Shown: one piece after another, positions 33,345-45,197 of the stretch
How positions within the stretch are numbered: position 1 is the first letter of the stretch
How the letters are laid out: each line of letters starts with the position of its first letter
Origin: Stictocephala bisonia
Taxonomy: Eukaryota; Arthropoda; Insecta; Hemiptera; Membracidae
NCBI GenBank assembly: GCA_035578905.1
Contig: JAQJVL010000541.1
Coordinates: 186,001 to 250,000 of the forward strand
Direction of reading: 5' to 3'
DNA: 64,000 nucleotides
The notes under the pieces: model-generated
Databases searched by the model: none
What the model was told of the DNA's origin: nothing
The model's input: the letters and a program-made list of their open reading frames with translations, nothing else
Made by a program: the position numbers and the translations under genes

Positions 33345-33464
33345 TATTTGCTTGTTAGTCATACATATATACTTGTTACTCATACATATATTCTTGTTAC
33401 TCATACATATATATGGTTGTTACTCATACATATATGATTGTTACTCATACATATATGCTTATTA

Positions 33465-33526
<62 letters not shown>

Positions 33527-33890
33527 CATGCTTGTTACTCATACATATATGCTTGTTACTCATACATGTATGCTTGTTACTCATACATGTATGCTTGTTA
33601 CTCATACATATATACTTATTACTCATACATACATGCTTGTTACTCATACATATATGCTTGTGACTCATAAATATATATGGTTGCTACTCATACATATATG
33701 CTTGTTACTCATAAATATATGCTTGTTACTCTAAATATATGCTTGTTACTCATAAATGTATGCTTGTTACTCAAAAATATATGCTTGTTACTCATAAATA
33801 TATGCTTGTTACTCATAAATGTATGCTTGTTACTCAAAAATATATGCTTGTTACTCATAAATATATGCTTGTTACTCATACATATATTTT
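33345..33890 (+). repeat. 21-bp tandem array split by a (TA)n tract
   Basis: About two dozen units of 'cttgttactcatacatata' plus 'tg', most 21 bp, with a block variant 'cataaatatatg' on the right. A pure TA tract at about 33,467-33,522 splits the array. Since 21 is divisible by three, open frames with 7-residue repeats arise in several frames and on both strands. None is a gene. Confidence 0.9.
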
Positions 33891-34399
33891 ATATACACAT
33901 TTCCCCTTTAATATATAAAAGTCATAAGCAATTGATTATGTTATTAATTGCTTAGTTAAACGCTTTGAGGTAATATAACAATTAAGTCCATTAACACGTT
34001 ATGGAAATATTTATAATACCTTAGAGCTATTAAATATATTTTTTACTGTATTTAGGAAAATCAACGTTGTGAACAATGGTACATAAAATTACTCTTTATG
34101 TTTTCGAAGTATATTGTTCATTTTGTAGCAGTTAAATACATATTTAGTAAGATAAGTTTGTAATAAGAAGACATTTTACAATCATAAAATGTATTTATTT
34201 ATCTTAATTTACGATTGAAGGAGGCCGCTTCCCAAACTGCCTAGTCTAGTCAAATGTGTATTTTGCGGAATAATAGTCTCGTATTGCTTTCCACTCAAAT
34301 TCTAAATTTTATTTTAAAATAGGCAAAAAAGTTATCATACAAATGAGGTATCAAACTTATAACCCTGGAATGGTCTACTTATTCTAAAATACACTCACC

Positions 34400-34500
34400 A
34401 TTTTACATGGGCCTGCAGGCCTGTGCGTGGAATTTATTCAAAGAGTGAAGTACCGAAAGTTAGCTTAGTTGGGGATTTACACCTTGGAATATTTGGAAAA
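34400..34500 (+). repeat. Family H repeat, copy at the H1/H2 junction
   Basis: 'acatgggcctgcaggcctgt', 'gcgtggaatttattcaa', 'gttagcttagttgggg' (box-A-like). It lies between H1 and H2. Confidence 0.55.
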
Positions 34501-34539
34501 TTTGGTAACATTTCATATAGGAAAGGATAATCCCAATGT

Positions 34540-36329
34540 AGTTTTCAATTATTAAATAGTTTGTGATTTTTAAACGATAATTTAATTTGAACTGCCGTTG
34601 TTCAACTTCATGACCTTTTCAATATTTTTTTAAACGTTTTAACTGATCGTCATTTAAAAATTTCATAGCAAAGAGTTTTTATTAAAAATCTGTTTATTAT
34701 AATAATTATGAAGATTAATTTTACAAGTCAACATAATCAAAATATAAAAAAATTAAACAGAAATGTAACAAAACTAAATTATGTTTCCTATACGCTTTAT
34801 AATCAAGAATTGGAATTCCTTTAATGAGACAGTGTTATTTTTATTTGATGTTTTAATACCAGAAATGTTTTCATAATGCGCACATTAAAATTTAATGCAT
34901 GTATAGCACAGTAAAAGTAATTGAGCTGATTTGAAGAAATAAATAGAAACTTTTACAAGTTTGTCTAGCAACATGCATTATATGTGCTATTTTAAAGGGA
35001 CACGTTTAAAATCTACATCACATCTGTCTTAGTTTATTTAAACTGGTGGTGGATTTGTGAAAACAACGCAATATTTCATCAACTCCGGTGATAAAAAGTC
35101 TGACTTAGACGAGATTGCCCCAGAGGGGCTCTAGAAGTAGTCGGAGTGATTTTGTATCTAAGGGTTGAATTGTTGGTAAGGGGGTAATACAAGATGTCTC
35201 TCTCCTTCACAATCTTTCTTCTGTTCGCAATCATAACTCTCTCTACGGAATATAATACAACATAATTCGATCAAGATAAATTTAATATCAGACCAGCAAT
35301 GAATTATACCAATAATCATAATATAAATTTAAAGAAAATGACACGAAATAAATTATGAAATATATATTATATATTAAATTAAATAAGTTATATGAATTTT
35401 AACAGTAAAACTGAAAAAAAATTTAATAGATTAAATCAATAAATATAATTTAAGTGTCAAAAAGTAAAAACTGACAAAATTACTGTTTTGAAAACATTCT
35501 TTCCTGTTATGAATGGTAAAATATAAATTTAAGTAAATAGAATATTTTCAACCAGAATTAGTACCTTTTTAACATCAAAGTGAAACAAACAACAATAGCT
35601 CTATACTATGAAATAAAAGTAAGAAGTTTTATAATACCGGTATGATGAAAAATGATAAATTTTGATGCTAAAATTCAATTCCTTTTATTAAGCAGTTAAA
35701 TTATTTACAATTAAAATTAAAACTTACTAAACCAATTCTGTTACCTTTTGATATGAAAAAAAATTATTGAGAACATTTTATATCCATGATGAATTGTGAC
35801 ATTTATGTTATTAAATTTTTTTTAATATTTAAGAACGCTATTCACAAATTGATATTGAATTGTAAAAGAATCAGATGTTTATAGAGATGAAAAACCGACT
35901 GGCATTTTTATTTAAGGGGAATAATAAGAACATAATGATTTAAAGTTCTTCAAAGCTTAGGGAACAATTTTGCTGGTCCTTTCCTAATTTAGAATTTATT
36001 ATTCGAGAAGGAATCAAAGGAAAATAATGGTAATTCAAATATTAAGCTTGGCTTATTTTGTAAGAAAACTTACCACGACTTGCATTTATTACTTTTGTTG
36101 TTATAAACTATTGACTTGTAATGTTTTATATAAACATTGAAAGTTATTTATTACTCCTACTAACAAAGACATTTGTTCTTAGATATACAGAAACACTGTA
36201 CTTTATGATTATATATATATATATTAAATAATTGTATATATGTGTAAACTATAATGATATCAATTTCCATATGACATTTAATCTGATAACTATGAGTTAA
36301 AATGTAAAAGCTGTTGAAAGATAACATTA

Positions 36330-36401
<72 letters not shown>

Positions 36402-36790
36402 GTTATCTTTCAACAGCTTTTACATTTTAATTCATAGTTATCAGATTAAATGTCATATGGAAATTGATATCATTATAGTTCACACATATATACAATTATT
36501 ATTTAATATATAAGATTCAATTTCAATGTACATAGTCATTAGCATTCAAATCACAATCAAGTTTATCAGTAAGTGCTCAATTGAACGCTGTATGACCACT
36601 TTAAGGTAATTAAGTTGTGAAAATAACACGCTTTGGAATTATTTATTATGAATTAAGCCTATTGCATTTTTCGTTGTTGTTGCTGTCATTGGGAATATCA
36701 ACGTTGTTAACAACGTTACCTCAAACAAAACTTTACGTTTTCGAAGTAGATGGTAAATGTTATTCTGTTATTTGATAGTTATTCCTTATT
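34540..36790 (+). repeat. Tandem segmental duplication, copy H2
   Basis: Direct counterpart of H1 with all four anchors in order at about 34.55, 35.07-35.19, 35.50-35.95 and 36.71-36.76 kb. Divergence is considerable and A+T-rich parts align poorly by eye. In the interval matching the 21-bp array of H1 it carries the long palindrome at 36.22-36.51 kb. Confidence 0.7.
36220..36510. repeat. Long palindrome: 110-bp arms around a (TA)n loop
   Basis: Left arm 36220-36329 and right arm 36398-36510 are reverse complements apart from about two substitutions and one 3-bp gap (by eye). Shared words: 'ataatgatatcaatttcc', 'atatgacatttaatctgata', 'gtaaaagctgttgaaagata'. The centre (36333-36399) is a TA tract, itself self-complementary, so the whole 291 bp can fold into one hairpin. 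Confidence 0.95.
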
Positions 36791-36804
36791 TTATTGATTC
36801 ATTA

Positions 36805-37018
36805 TTAACAAGCCGATTGTCTAGATATGGGCAAATATGAGGGGCGAATGAGTGTGATGAATGTAGATTAACGTGTGTAGTCATTGTTACTAACTAAGGT
36901 CGACTGTTCCTCAGAAATGACAATTTATTAATAGCCCAATAGCCAGGGCAACTAAGGCATCTACAGCTTTACGTGGAATCCGAACCACGATGTATTGGTC
37001 TGATTTTCAATGTGTGTA
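36805..37018 (-). repeat. Family A element, copy 10 (partial)
   Basis: 'aagccgattgtctagatatg' to 'ggtctgattttca'; the proximal half is missing. Confidence 0.8.
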
Positions 37019-37455
37019 ATTTTTTCAATTTTAAACTTATAATTATGTATAACTTCAACTCCGTACACCACTAAAATGTCAGTTTTCATTTTCAGAGCAG
37101 TGGTTTGGATTTCAATGATTACGTAACTCAGTCTTATATAAGACATGGACCACTTGGCATCTCCAGACATCTTCAAACTGGATGACGTTGGCTGTCCGGT
37201 GAGTTGATTAAAATACCTGTATATACTGGTTGGGTAGGTAATTTGTGACTGGTAACATTTAAAATTGCTGGATCAAAAGGATACTGAATAGGGCTTCAAA
37301 TCTTTCTTCAGCGTTTTTCATATTTTGTATTTTTAACCAGCCGCAAACAATTATCGATTTAATGGCTAAGTGTAAATAAGAGAAAAACATTTCTGCTATT
37401 GAAGTATATTGCTATTTATTGAAAATTTTATATTATTTATATCTAAATTTTTATA
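37019..37455. other. A+T-rich stretch between two opposed family A copies
   Basis: No gene recognised. A 71-codon minus frame (36961-37176) starts outside and runs into copy 10. Confidence 0.4.
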
Positions 37456-37690
37456 GCCAGCGCAGCAATATTGTAATCCAGACACTTGTGGCTGGTGTTG
37501 TGGAGATTGTAAGTGAAAGCTTCTATTCTTAGTCCAATGATCAGCGATGTTACTGGCAGACAAGTTCCTCCCCCCCACTATCTGAATAACATACTTGTCA
37601 GCCAATACTAGATAAGCTCTCGCCGGGTGGCTTACTTATCTTGGTTAATGGGCTGATTATAAATGGACTTTTCTAAATATCAATTAAACA
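37456..37690 (+). repeat. Family A element, copy 11 (diverged)
   Basis: 'agccagcgcagcaatattgt', 'gttgtggagattgtaagtg', 'ggcttacttatcttgg', 'gggctgattataaatgg': recognisable but heavily eroded and shortened. Confidence 0.6.
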
Positions 37691-37932
37691 CTTGTTTATC
37701 ATTACTAATGCATAGCTAAATTTTGCCCGAACTTTTACCATATGATTTTGAGTGATAAGTAGATGTAAAAGTACAAAGTAAGTGGTTGTGTGAATGTTAC
37801 GATTTACGTCGTAACTTTTATGTAAATGTTTCGTACTATTTTGAATGTGAGACTATTATTAGTTGCCTTGTATTATGTAACGTTTATATACATACAGGCT
37901 TATTTAAAAAATATACCTGACATTATATTCTA

Positions 37933-38163
37933 TTCCGTGAGAGTTGATAGTGAAGCTCTGCCCACTGTGACGTGGGCACTAGGCTGATTTACAGATGTTT
38001 ACATGTTATTGTGATGATGAACTGTCCTTTTGCCGGAGTCTGACTGACTGACTGCCGACTGTGGATGCTAATGAATCAGTCTTGTTGTAAATAAAGGATC
38101 CCCGTAGACACATTTTTTTACCAGCCGGCAGTGACAGTGACCTCACTCTCAACTCTCACTGAA
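37933..38163 (+). mobile_element. MITE-2, copy 1, inverted ends about 20 bp
   Basis: Left end 'ttccgtgagagttgatagtg' and right end, complemented, 'ttcagtgagagttgagagtg' match closely. Length 231 bp. Interior includes 'tgactgactgactgccgact' and 'aatgaatcagtctt'. An inverted second copy lies at 48.1 kb. No target duplication was evident, so superfamily is unknown. Confidence 0.75.
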
Positions 38164-38880
38164 CAGCATATGGTGTTTTTAAAATATACACATAATATTA
38201 CGTGATCGGGTTTGTCCAAACACTAGGATAGTGTGTAATAACCGTTTGGTTCGGAGATGTATTAGAAAATATGGAGGCATAAAAAATACTTTAATATATA
38301 AAATATATACTACCGGAAGGACAAAGTATGTCAATCTGAACAGTAACTAAATAGAGGGAATAGGAAATAAGATAATTCAAGAAAGAATATTTACGAAGTT
38401 TTCATTAAAAACATAAATTTAACACTGTCTTTTTTTTCCAACAATTGTAATAACAATTTTGTATATTAGTATGGCAGTAAAATATTTAGAGCTTGTTGGC
38501 TCAACAGAACAATAAACTTATGTTAAGGTCATACAATTGAAATTATTATTAATGACAGGATGAGTTATAGAATATTTTATGGTGCTATATTTTTACCAAA
38601 ATTTAAATTTGATATACCTTAGAGAACGTTTGGAGTGATTTGTAATAGGCTAAAAATATATTTACCACTAATATCTACAACATCTTATATGACTTAATTA
38701 ATACATAATATAACATTATTTCGATAATATTCCTAAAATGATTATGATTCGGATACAATTATACATAAATCCTACAAAAAAGGCCTGTTTATAATAAATA
38801 GTAAACTAACCATGGTTAAATTATACATATACTAAACTAAATGAGTTGATACAAAAACTAATATATTCCTGTATATTCTT
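38164..38880. other. A+T-rich stretch, no gene seen
   Basis: Nothing recognised. Confidence 0.5.
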
Positions 38881-38884
38881 ACAT

Positions 38885-39345
38885 TCTTATTCTTACATTC
38901 TTACATATGAGACGCCGACACAACGTTGTTGGAATTTTAAGGCGAATATGAATGGTTATATGAGTGTAGGATGAGTGTGGATGAGTGTAGTATGGTTACT
39001 ATCTGAGTTCAACTGTTACTCAGAAAGGGCAATTCATTAATAGCCCAATAGCCAGGGCAACTAAGGGACCTACAGCTTTACTTGGAATCCGAACCACGTA
39101 GTGCTGGTCTGATTTTCAGTTAATTGACAAACCTGATACTCAGTTATATCCCCCACACAACATCCGCACAATGATTACCACCCAACATGGACACCCCAGA
39201 CTTCTAGTGTCCACGCCGATAGCAACCACTGAGCGGACACCATGTCGGTATTAAGAGAACCGAGCATGGAACCTATCGCCTACAATCTCCCAAACACTTT
39301 GTCCCCAAGTAGCTCGGTTACAGCAATGCGCCACCAGTGCCGACA
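38885..39345 (-). repeat. Family A element, copy 12 (young subfamily)
   Basis: Full length from 'ttcttacatatgagacgccg' through 'cacaacgttgttggaatttt' to 'gcgccaccagtgccgac'. It shares the unusual distal segment 'caacgttgttgg' and flanking 'attcttacat' words with copy 15 at 45.3 kb and looks nearly identical to it. Confidence 0.9.
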
Positions 39346-39796
39346 GTATATACAGTAGTTACTGAATAATACTCTAAAAGAACATAAAATGTCATCTCTT
39401 TAATATAAATTACGTACATGCACATATGACATCATTAATTTTAGAAACTTTACATTAGCTGGATAATATAACATACACTCTCTTTGAACTATCATATATT
39501 GTATATATATAACGTCTGTGATATACAAGGCAAGGGTGGCTCAGATAGGCTTAGTTACGTTCTTATAACTTCTCTAATTACATTGTTTTCATTTGTAACA
39601 TAAGCAGATGTAAGGTTTTTGTTTTTAGTTATTCACAAGAATGAAAGCTTACAAAACTATTTTACATTCTGTAAACCAAACAGTTATTGTTTAAATGGCT
39701 AAATATTTTGTTTAGTTGAGATATGAATAATGAATTTCTTATTTAGTTATATTACTACTGTAAGGTTTTTTATCTATGTTTAAATATGTTACAGCC
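39346..39796. other. A+T-rich stretch, no gene seen
   Basis: Nothing recognised. Confidence 0.5.
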
Positions 39797-39885
39797 CGCA
39801 CTGTAGTGCTGTACTCCAGGTGCTGATGGGCTGTATTTTGCAGATTGTTGTTGACGGCTCTGTGCTCAGACCTGTGTATGATTAC
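39797..39885 (+). repeat. Family A element, copy 13 (fragment)
   Basis: 'gcccgcactgtagtgctgta', 'gctctgtgctcagacc' match the proximal end only. Confidence 0.5.
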
Positions 39886-40565
39886 TTATAAATGCTTAAA
39901 AAAAGTTAAAAGTACAATAAATTTAATTTCAATATTTATATATTTTAGAATCTTTACACTACGCGAATAAGTCACTATATTAAAGTCACTACTCTCCTTA
40001 CATAATATAGTATTATAAATAGAGAAAGGCCATCGCCAACAACACAACGGTGACTCAGTCAGTTCTCTATAAATCTTTATCTAAATTGCATTCTTTAATA
40101 ATCAAACCAGTTTTCTGGTGTTTTTTGTTTGTTTTAGATTATTCAAAAAAGCAAAATCTTATACAAATTTTTCATAAAGCGAAAGCCTATTAAAAAACAA
40201 ATTAATATGAATTATTTAAGGCTTTTATGCGCTTTCTTGACGCCTCGCCAATCTTGACTTTTTTATTACCAGTGTAGAATCATTTCTATTTTTATAAGAA
40301 AACACTTTTTATTCTGTGGAAATCACGTTATATACGAAAAACAAACGAAAATTCTAAATGATTCAAAATGTTATTTTTCGATTTACCTCCGTTATTTTTC
40401 GTAATTTTTTCATAATGTTTTTCAATTTTATGTAGGTTTTTGTGCTGAACACGAATTTGGAAATTATTTTGGTCTATGACAATTATTTATAGAGATATCA
40501 TGGAAAAACTACGTTCACTCCAAATCACCTATGGTGTTCATATGCACAATGTTAATAGGAGATAT
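39886..40565. other. A+T-rich stretch, no gene seen
   Basis: Nothing recognised. Confidence 0.5.
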
Positions 40566-40568
40566 GAC

Positions 40569-40898
40569 TAGCCACGGAAACAAGTTCACACGTATTCTTG
40601 CCGGAGTGACGGCCGGCAGGCCGTCACGGAGGCCAGACACCCGAATGCAATGAAAATTATGATTTTTTTGTTGAGTTTATAGGCCATTAGGATAAGTTAG
40701 GTTAGGTAAGTAACAGTTTATTTTCCAGCCCGAAAAATTAATTTGATTGAAAAACCAATTATATATATCTTGTTTAGCATTAAAAAACAAGTAATAAAAT
40801 AATTGTTGAAAAATGCCAATTTAAAAAAAAGTTGTTTTTTACAAATCATACAAAATCTAATGTTTCAATATTTCGGTATAAAACGAGTTTCCGTGGCT
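40569..40898. mobile_element. Possible element with 13-bp perfect inverted ends
   Basis: 'tagccacggaaac' at 40569 and its exact complement 'gtttccgtggcta' at 40886-40898 bound 330 bp. The left part is unusually rich in G+C and holds a 9-bp perfect hairpin ('gtgacggcc', loop 'ggca', 'ggccgtcac', 40606-40627). The right part is A+T-rich. No target duplication or coding frame was seen. Confidence 0.5.
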
Positions 40899-40899
40899 A

Positions 40900-41715
40900 A
40901 AATAAGCCTCCACAAGAATAATTATGAAGTCATATTTCCCCACTTATTCAAAACAAATTTGCATTTTCAGAGGAGTCTAGAAAGTGCATAGTTATCTTAT
41001 TTAATATCACAATTATGACCACAGTAAAACAAGTTGTTTTGAACCAATACGATCACTGTGATACAGTGTAACTTGATGCCAACATAACCATCCTACCTAC
41101 ATAGGACTGGACAATTTATCGGTCGTTAGGACTGGAGGGAGGGGCCTTTGGGGCCATTACGGGGACAGGTTGGCAAACATACTTCTATAAATAATCGACA
41201 TGATTCGAATATTATACGACCGCAGTATTTGGAGTCGATTCTTGAAATAGAGAACTCATAACCTGTGTAATATCAATCATGTATTATCAATGAAACGTAC
41301 AAGCTACATTCACAAATGTACACGACTTAAAATGTGATCGTTACACATAATTAATGCCTTTGGAACATATAAAGTTCTAAACACTGTTTAGTAGAGGATG
41401 AATTATCATTACAAGTACGTATGTATGAGCGAATAGTAAGGAGTGGTGAACAATAAGTATTATAGTACATCGTATTTTATAGTACCGCTATAACAATATT
41501 TTAATATTTTATCAATCAAATTAAAACAGATTTATTTGTAAGTCAGGTTCCTAAATGTTAAAGATTATAATTGATTTTTAGTATAGAATAAAACGTATTT
41601 TAGAGTTCCACATGACACGGATTTCATGTGCCGTTTATCAAGTAAAAAAGGAGACAAAATGGCTGATTACGAAAAGAAAACAAGGCTAAATTTTACTTCA
41701 AAATAATATTACATG
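40900..41715. other. Mostly A+T-rich, one G-rich patch
   Basis: A G-rich patch ('ctggagggaggggcctttgg') at about 41,130-41,175 has no recognised identity. Confidence 0.5.
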
Positions 41716-42105
41716 CAGTCGGCACTAGTGACACACAAATATAAGGTAATGTATTGTAGGCAATATGCTCTATCGAAGATTATAGCTATGCTCGGTCCTC
41801 TTAATACTCACATGGTGTCAGCTCAACGATTGTCATTGATCTGGGCAGTGTAGTCTGGGGTGTCCGTGTTGGGTGGTAGTCATTGTTTGGATGTTTTATA
41901 TGGAAGATAAATTACTATCAGGCTTATGAGTTAGCTGAAAATCAGACCAGTTCAACGTGGTTCGGATTCCACGTAAATGGAAATTGTGCTACCTATTTGG
42001 CTCTTTCAAGGAACTTGGCTACCTTAGTTAGCAACAATGACTACACTTCTTCATCTACACTAATTCAACCCCCACATTTACCCATATCTTGAAGCGCGGA
42101 GCCTT
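41715..42105 (+). repeat. Family A element, copy 14
   Basis: 'cagtcggcactagtgacaca', 'atgctcggtcctcttaatac', 'gtgtccgtgttgggtggtag', box-B-like 'gtggttcggattcc', to 'catatcttgaagcgcggagc'. A 69-codon frame inside it is not conserved in other copies. Confidence 0.85.
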
Positions 42106-43915
42106 AAAAATGAATAATAGATATTTTAAAAACTACATAATTTCGTCATGTTGTGTAAAAACACATGATGGGGTTTTCTTGTGAATTTGATTCTTTTCTT
42201 AGTACGATAACATGCATATCCTATAGCTTATGGTAGAAAATGGTTTGGCAATATATATATATTTCAAATTGTTATGACAGTTTTAAGACATTAACAGCTC
42301 ACATACAACGCAGAAATGGACCGCAGAAAACCCGGGTATGGATGTAAATCAAAGCCTGTCTTAATGTAGCGGTCCGTGTTTTATTCAACAAAGCCAGACG
42401 ATTTTTTACCCCGTAAAGTTGCGGTGAGAATTAACTGTTTTCCAAGAACAATATATCAGTTGAGATGATAAAAAAAGTTTGAATATAACTTAAAAATCTA
42501 AATATAGCTCACAAAATCAATTTACCTTATCTTACACAAAATTAATTTCGATTGTATTAACAATTTTAATGACCTTGATTTAAATGAAACAACTGATGAC
42601 AATCTTTTGAAATATAAATCGATTGTGCCCAAAACAAAAAAAAATTCATAGTCCATTAGAACTAAACCGAATTCCATTTAACCGACTAAATGTCAATTAA
42701 AGTAGAGCGACACAATGGTCATTACGGACTGTATAGTTTAAAAAAACAATATATATGTATATATATATATATATGTTTTTGGCGTTTTTCATTGAGCGTA
42801 ACGGCCCCCTTACGGGGTCTTATACCATGAAAATGCAAATTTAAGATATACTGTATACTATAAATTACTTAACCGACATTTTGGGCCTCAAGTTCACAAG
42901 CATTTTAAGGTTCATTTTGTGGAAAATTTGTTCCGTGTTTCTTTCTACTCACATTTAACCTGTATAGATATGCATCAATTTTTTAAGTAGTAGGATCATC
43001 TCGTTTATAATTTAATCTCCCACAGAACAATCACAGTTGTGACTATTTAAACCTATACTTAGAGCGTCAATGGGTATACAAGAACTAGGGAGTTATTGTT
43101 TAATAGGACAATTAAACTGCCTCATTAAATAATTAAAGATGCCAGCTTATAAACATTTTATTTTTGTCTTTTAAAAGTAAGTTTATAAGTGTAAATCTAA
43201 TAATTATATTTGAAAAAATTATAGGGAAATATTTTTCAGCACAGAATAGCAACGAAGAACAAGCAAGTATACAACTTACAACTTGATACATTTAAGTCAC
43301 AAAAAGTACACACAAAAGTTTTATTAAAATTTTTTAAAGATAAGGTGATAATGTCTGTTTAAAATGTTGTTTAACAAAGTTAAGGCCAAGCAGCTCAAAT
43401 ATCAGTATAAAGTATCGCTACAAAATTGTGCGTATTTTAAAGTTTTATAACAATAAACTCTGCACTTACAGTATTTAATAATATAGAGATATATAAAGCA
43501 TATATGCTTTAATAATATGTGAAGAGTTAAGATTTGTTGGAAAAACAACTTAAAGTTCTGTTACATTAAGTTTATAAATTATATCATTGTTATCATATTT
43601 AGACATTTTTATAATACAATTAATTATTTGCGAGGAAATATTGATAGTAACAGTTACGTTGGTTATGATCCGTGACGATATGATTAGGTAACGAAATTTA
43701 TTCCAAACGCAACGCCAAAGGTAACGTGAATGTTGTTGAGTCGATCGTAACTGTTTCCTGAGAGAATATTGCTTCAAAATATTCTGTACCTTAGACATTT
43801 TAAGGGTTAATGAAGTGGTTTCAATCAAATATTTAACTGGTTAAAAGTTTAGTTGTATGTTTATGAATTCATAATAATAATAATCTAAACATTTTTTTAT
43901 TTAAATCGTAAATCT
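42106..43915. other. A+T-rich stretch, no gene seen
   Basis: Holds a short TA tract at 42,751-42,773 and a hairpin-like 'ggcccccttacggggtc' near 42,801. A 92-codon minus-strand frame (43550-43828) has no recognised family. Confidence 0.45.
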
Positions 43916-43919
43916 ATAG

Positions 43920-44208
43920 TCAGTACAAGTAAACGTCACACAAAACAAATTTATTACAATATAAGCACAAAATGCACAAATATATTACAATACAAGTACA
44001 AAATGCACAAATATTATGGTGATCAATTTCGGCGTACCATTTTCCATTCTTTTGTGAATCCCTCTGGTCTGAGGAAGGTGAGCGTGGTTCACCGAAATCG
44101 ATCACCAAAACATTTGTGCATTTTGTTCATGTATTGTATTATATTTGTGCATTTTGTGCTTATATTGTAATAAATTTGTGTTGTGTTGACGTTTACTTGT
44201 ACTGTATA
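43920..44208. repeat. Fold-back element FB2 with hammerhead-like motif
   Basis: Left arm about 43920-44040 and right arm about 44092-44208 are inverted copies ('agtacaagtaaacgtca', 'atttattacaatataagcac', 'aaaatgcacaaat', 'ttggtgatc.atttcgg'). Between them lies CTGAGGA, a 5-bp perfect stem GGTGA/TCACC, then GAAA, the order of the hammerhead core. There is one extra A before the stem. A related single copy lies at 52.73 kb. Confidence 0.8.
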
Positions 44209-44810
44209 TGTACCAACACGTGTTATGCTAATTAAAAAGCTATTTGTAAATTTTTAGTATAAAACATAAGCACACTTATTAGATAGTTTAGTTAAATGTT
44301 ACGGGCAGTTTGTAACATAAAATTCGTTCTAATTACAACTGGCCCTAATGATATTAGCTCAACATCACGCTCTCAATGATGGTTAATAGCAATTAAAACT
44401 AGTGGAACATTTTTGTAATAAGTTATTTTTATGTTATTACTTGATTATATAGATACTAGTACTATTTCATTTAATTTTAAAGCAATAAATAACATTATAA
44501 GCATTGTTTTATCCCTTCAGTTATATTCTAGTACTATTTGTTTCGCTACTTATATTCGTAATACAATTGTTATCTATGCATACATATATTATTATGAACT
44601 GATCTATAACAAGTAAATATTTGTAATATTGACTACTGGTGTATAATTAAATAAGTTTTTATGACAACGAAATACTTTAATACACGTTATGAATACGTGT
44701 AATTAATATGATTATAACATTATTAATATTATATTCTTTTACATACTATTAATAATTACAAATAATTATGAATTATATGTAAATTGGTCTATCTGTTAAA
44801 TTGGTGAAAT
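44209..44810. other. A+T-rich stretch, no gene seen
   Basis: Nothing recognised. Confidence 0.5.
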
Positions 44811-44814
44811 AACT

Positions 44815-45003
44815 TAACCCAGGCATAGCCAACTTGCCCATATGGGCTATTTCCTGAATGATGACTTCTAATTTTTATAAATAACCTTCTCCTAATCATA
44901 TTCTGAGTTCAGGTAAGTTCAGGTTAAGTGGAAGAAGGGACTTTCTAGTCCCAACTTCGCCTGGTTAAATAAAGACGCATTTCATTTCATTTTCATTTCA
45001 TTT
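44815..45003 (+). mobile_element. LINE-like 3' end with (ATTTC)n tail
   Basis: 'ctagtcccaacttcgcctgg', 'ttaaataaagacg', then repeated 'catttcattt'. Typical 3' terminus of a truncated non-LTR element. A hairpin 'cccatatggg' lies at its left. It meets an opposite-strand SINE tail to tail, so the simple repeat could belong to either. Confidence 0.55.
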
Positions 45004-45197
45004 CATTCTGTCAATTCCCCACAAAATATTGATCTGTGCGGGGAATTTTAGACAGAGTAAGAGGATGAACCAGTACAGTACAAGGTGAACATTATTTATA
45101 AATACTTCCAGTCTAGGCGAAGATCTATCTCAAACTTTATCTAACTCAGGCACAAAATCCTGATGCCTTAGACCATTCGGCCACCGGCTCACACATT
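45004..45197 (-). mobile_element. tRNA-derived SINE1, minus-strand copy 2
   Basis: Complement begins 'gtgagccggtggccgaatgg' (box A) and carries 'ttcaccttgtactgtactgg' and 'ttccccgcacagatcaatat'. Box B is degraded. Closest of the three copies to that at 2213. Confidence 0.85.

Larger units (their letters stand above)
30560..34170 (+). repeat. Tandem segmental duplication, copy H1
   Basis: At least four anchor blocks recur in order in H2 (34,540-36,790). (1) 'taattattaaataattt' and 'cgataattta' at 30.64 kb. (2) 'tcaactccggtgataaaag', 'gggttgaatggttggcaagg' at 31.57-31.68 kb. (3) 'ctttcctgttatgaa', 'ttttcaaccagaattat', 'aagaatcag' at 32.6-33.0 kb. (4) 'aatcaacgttgtgaacaa', 'gttttcgaagta' at 34.06-34.11 kb. 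No gene is visible. H1 is longer than H2 chiefly through the 21-bp array at 33.35 kb. Confidence 0.7.

Noticed and set aside
33352..33955. Several overlapping open frames on both strands encoding Leu/Ile/His/Tyr-rich repeats
   Set aside because: They follow from the 21-bp array and TA tract, whose period keeps frames open; no start context, splice sites or non-repetitive part.
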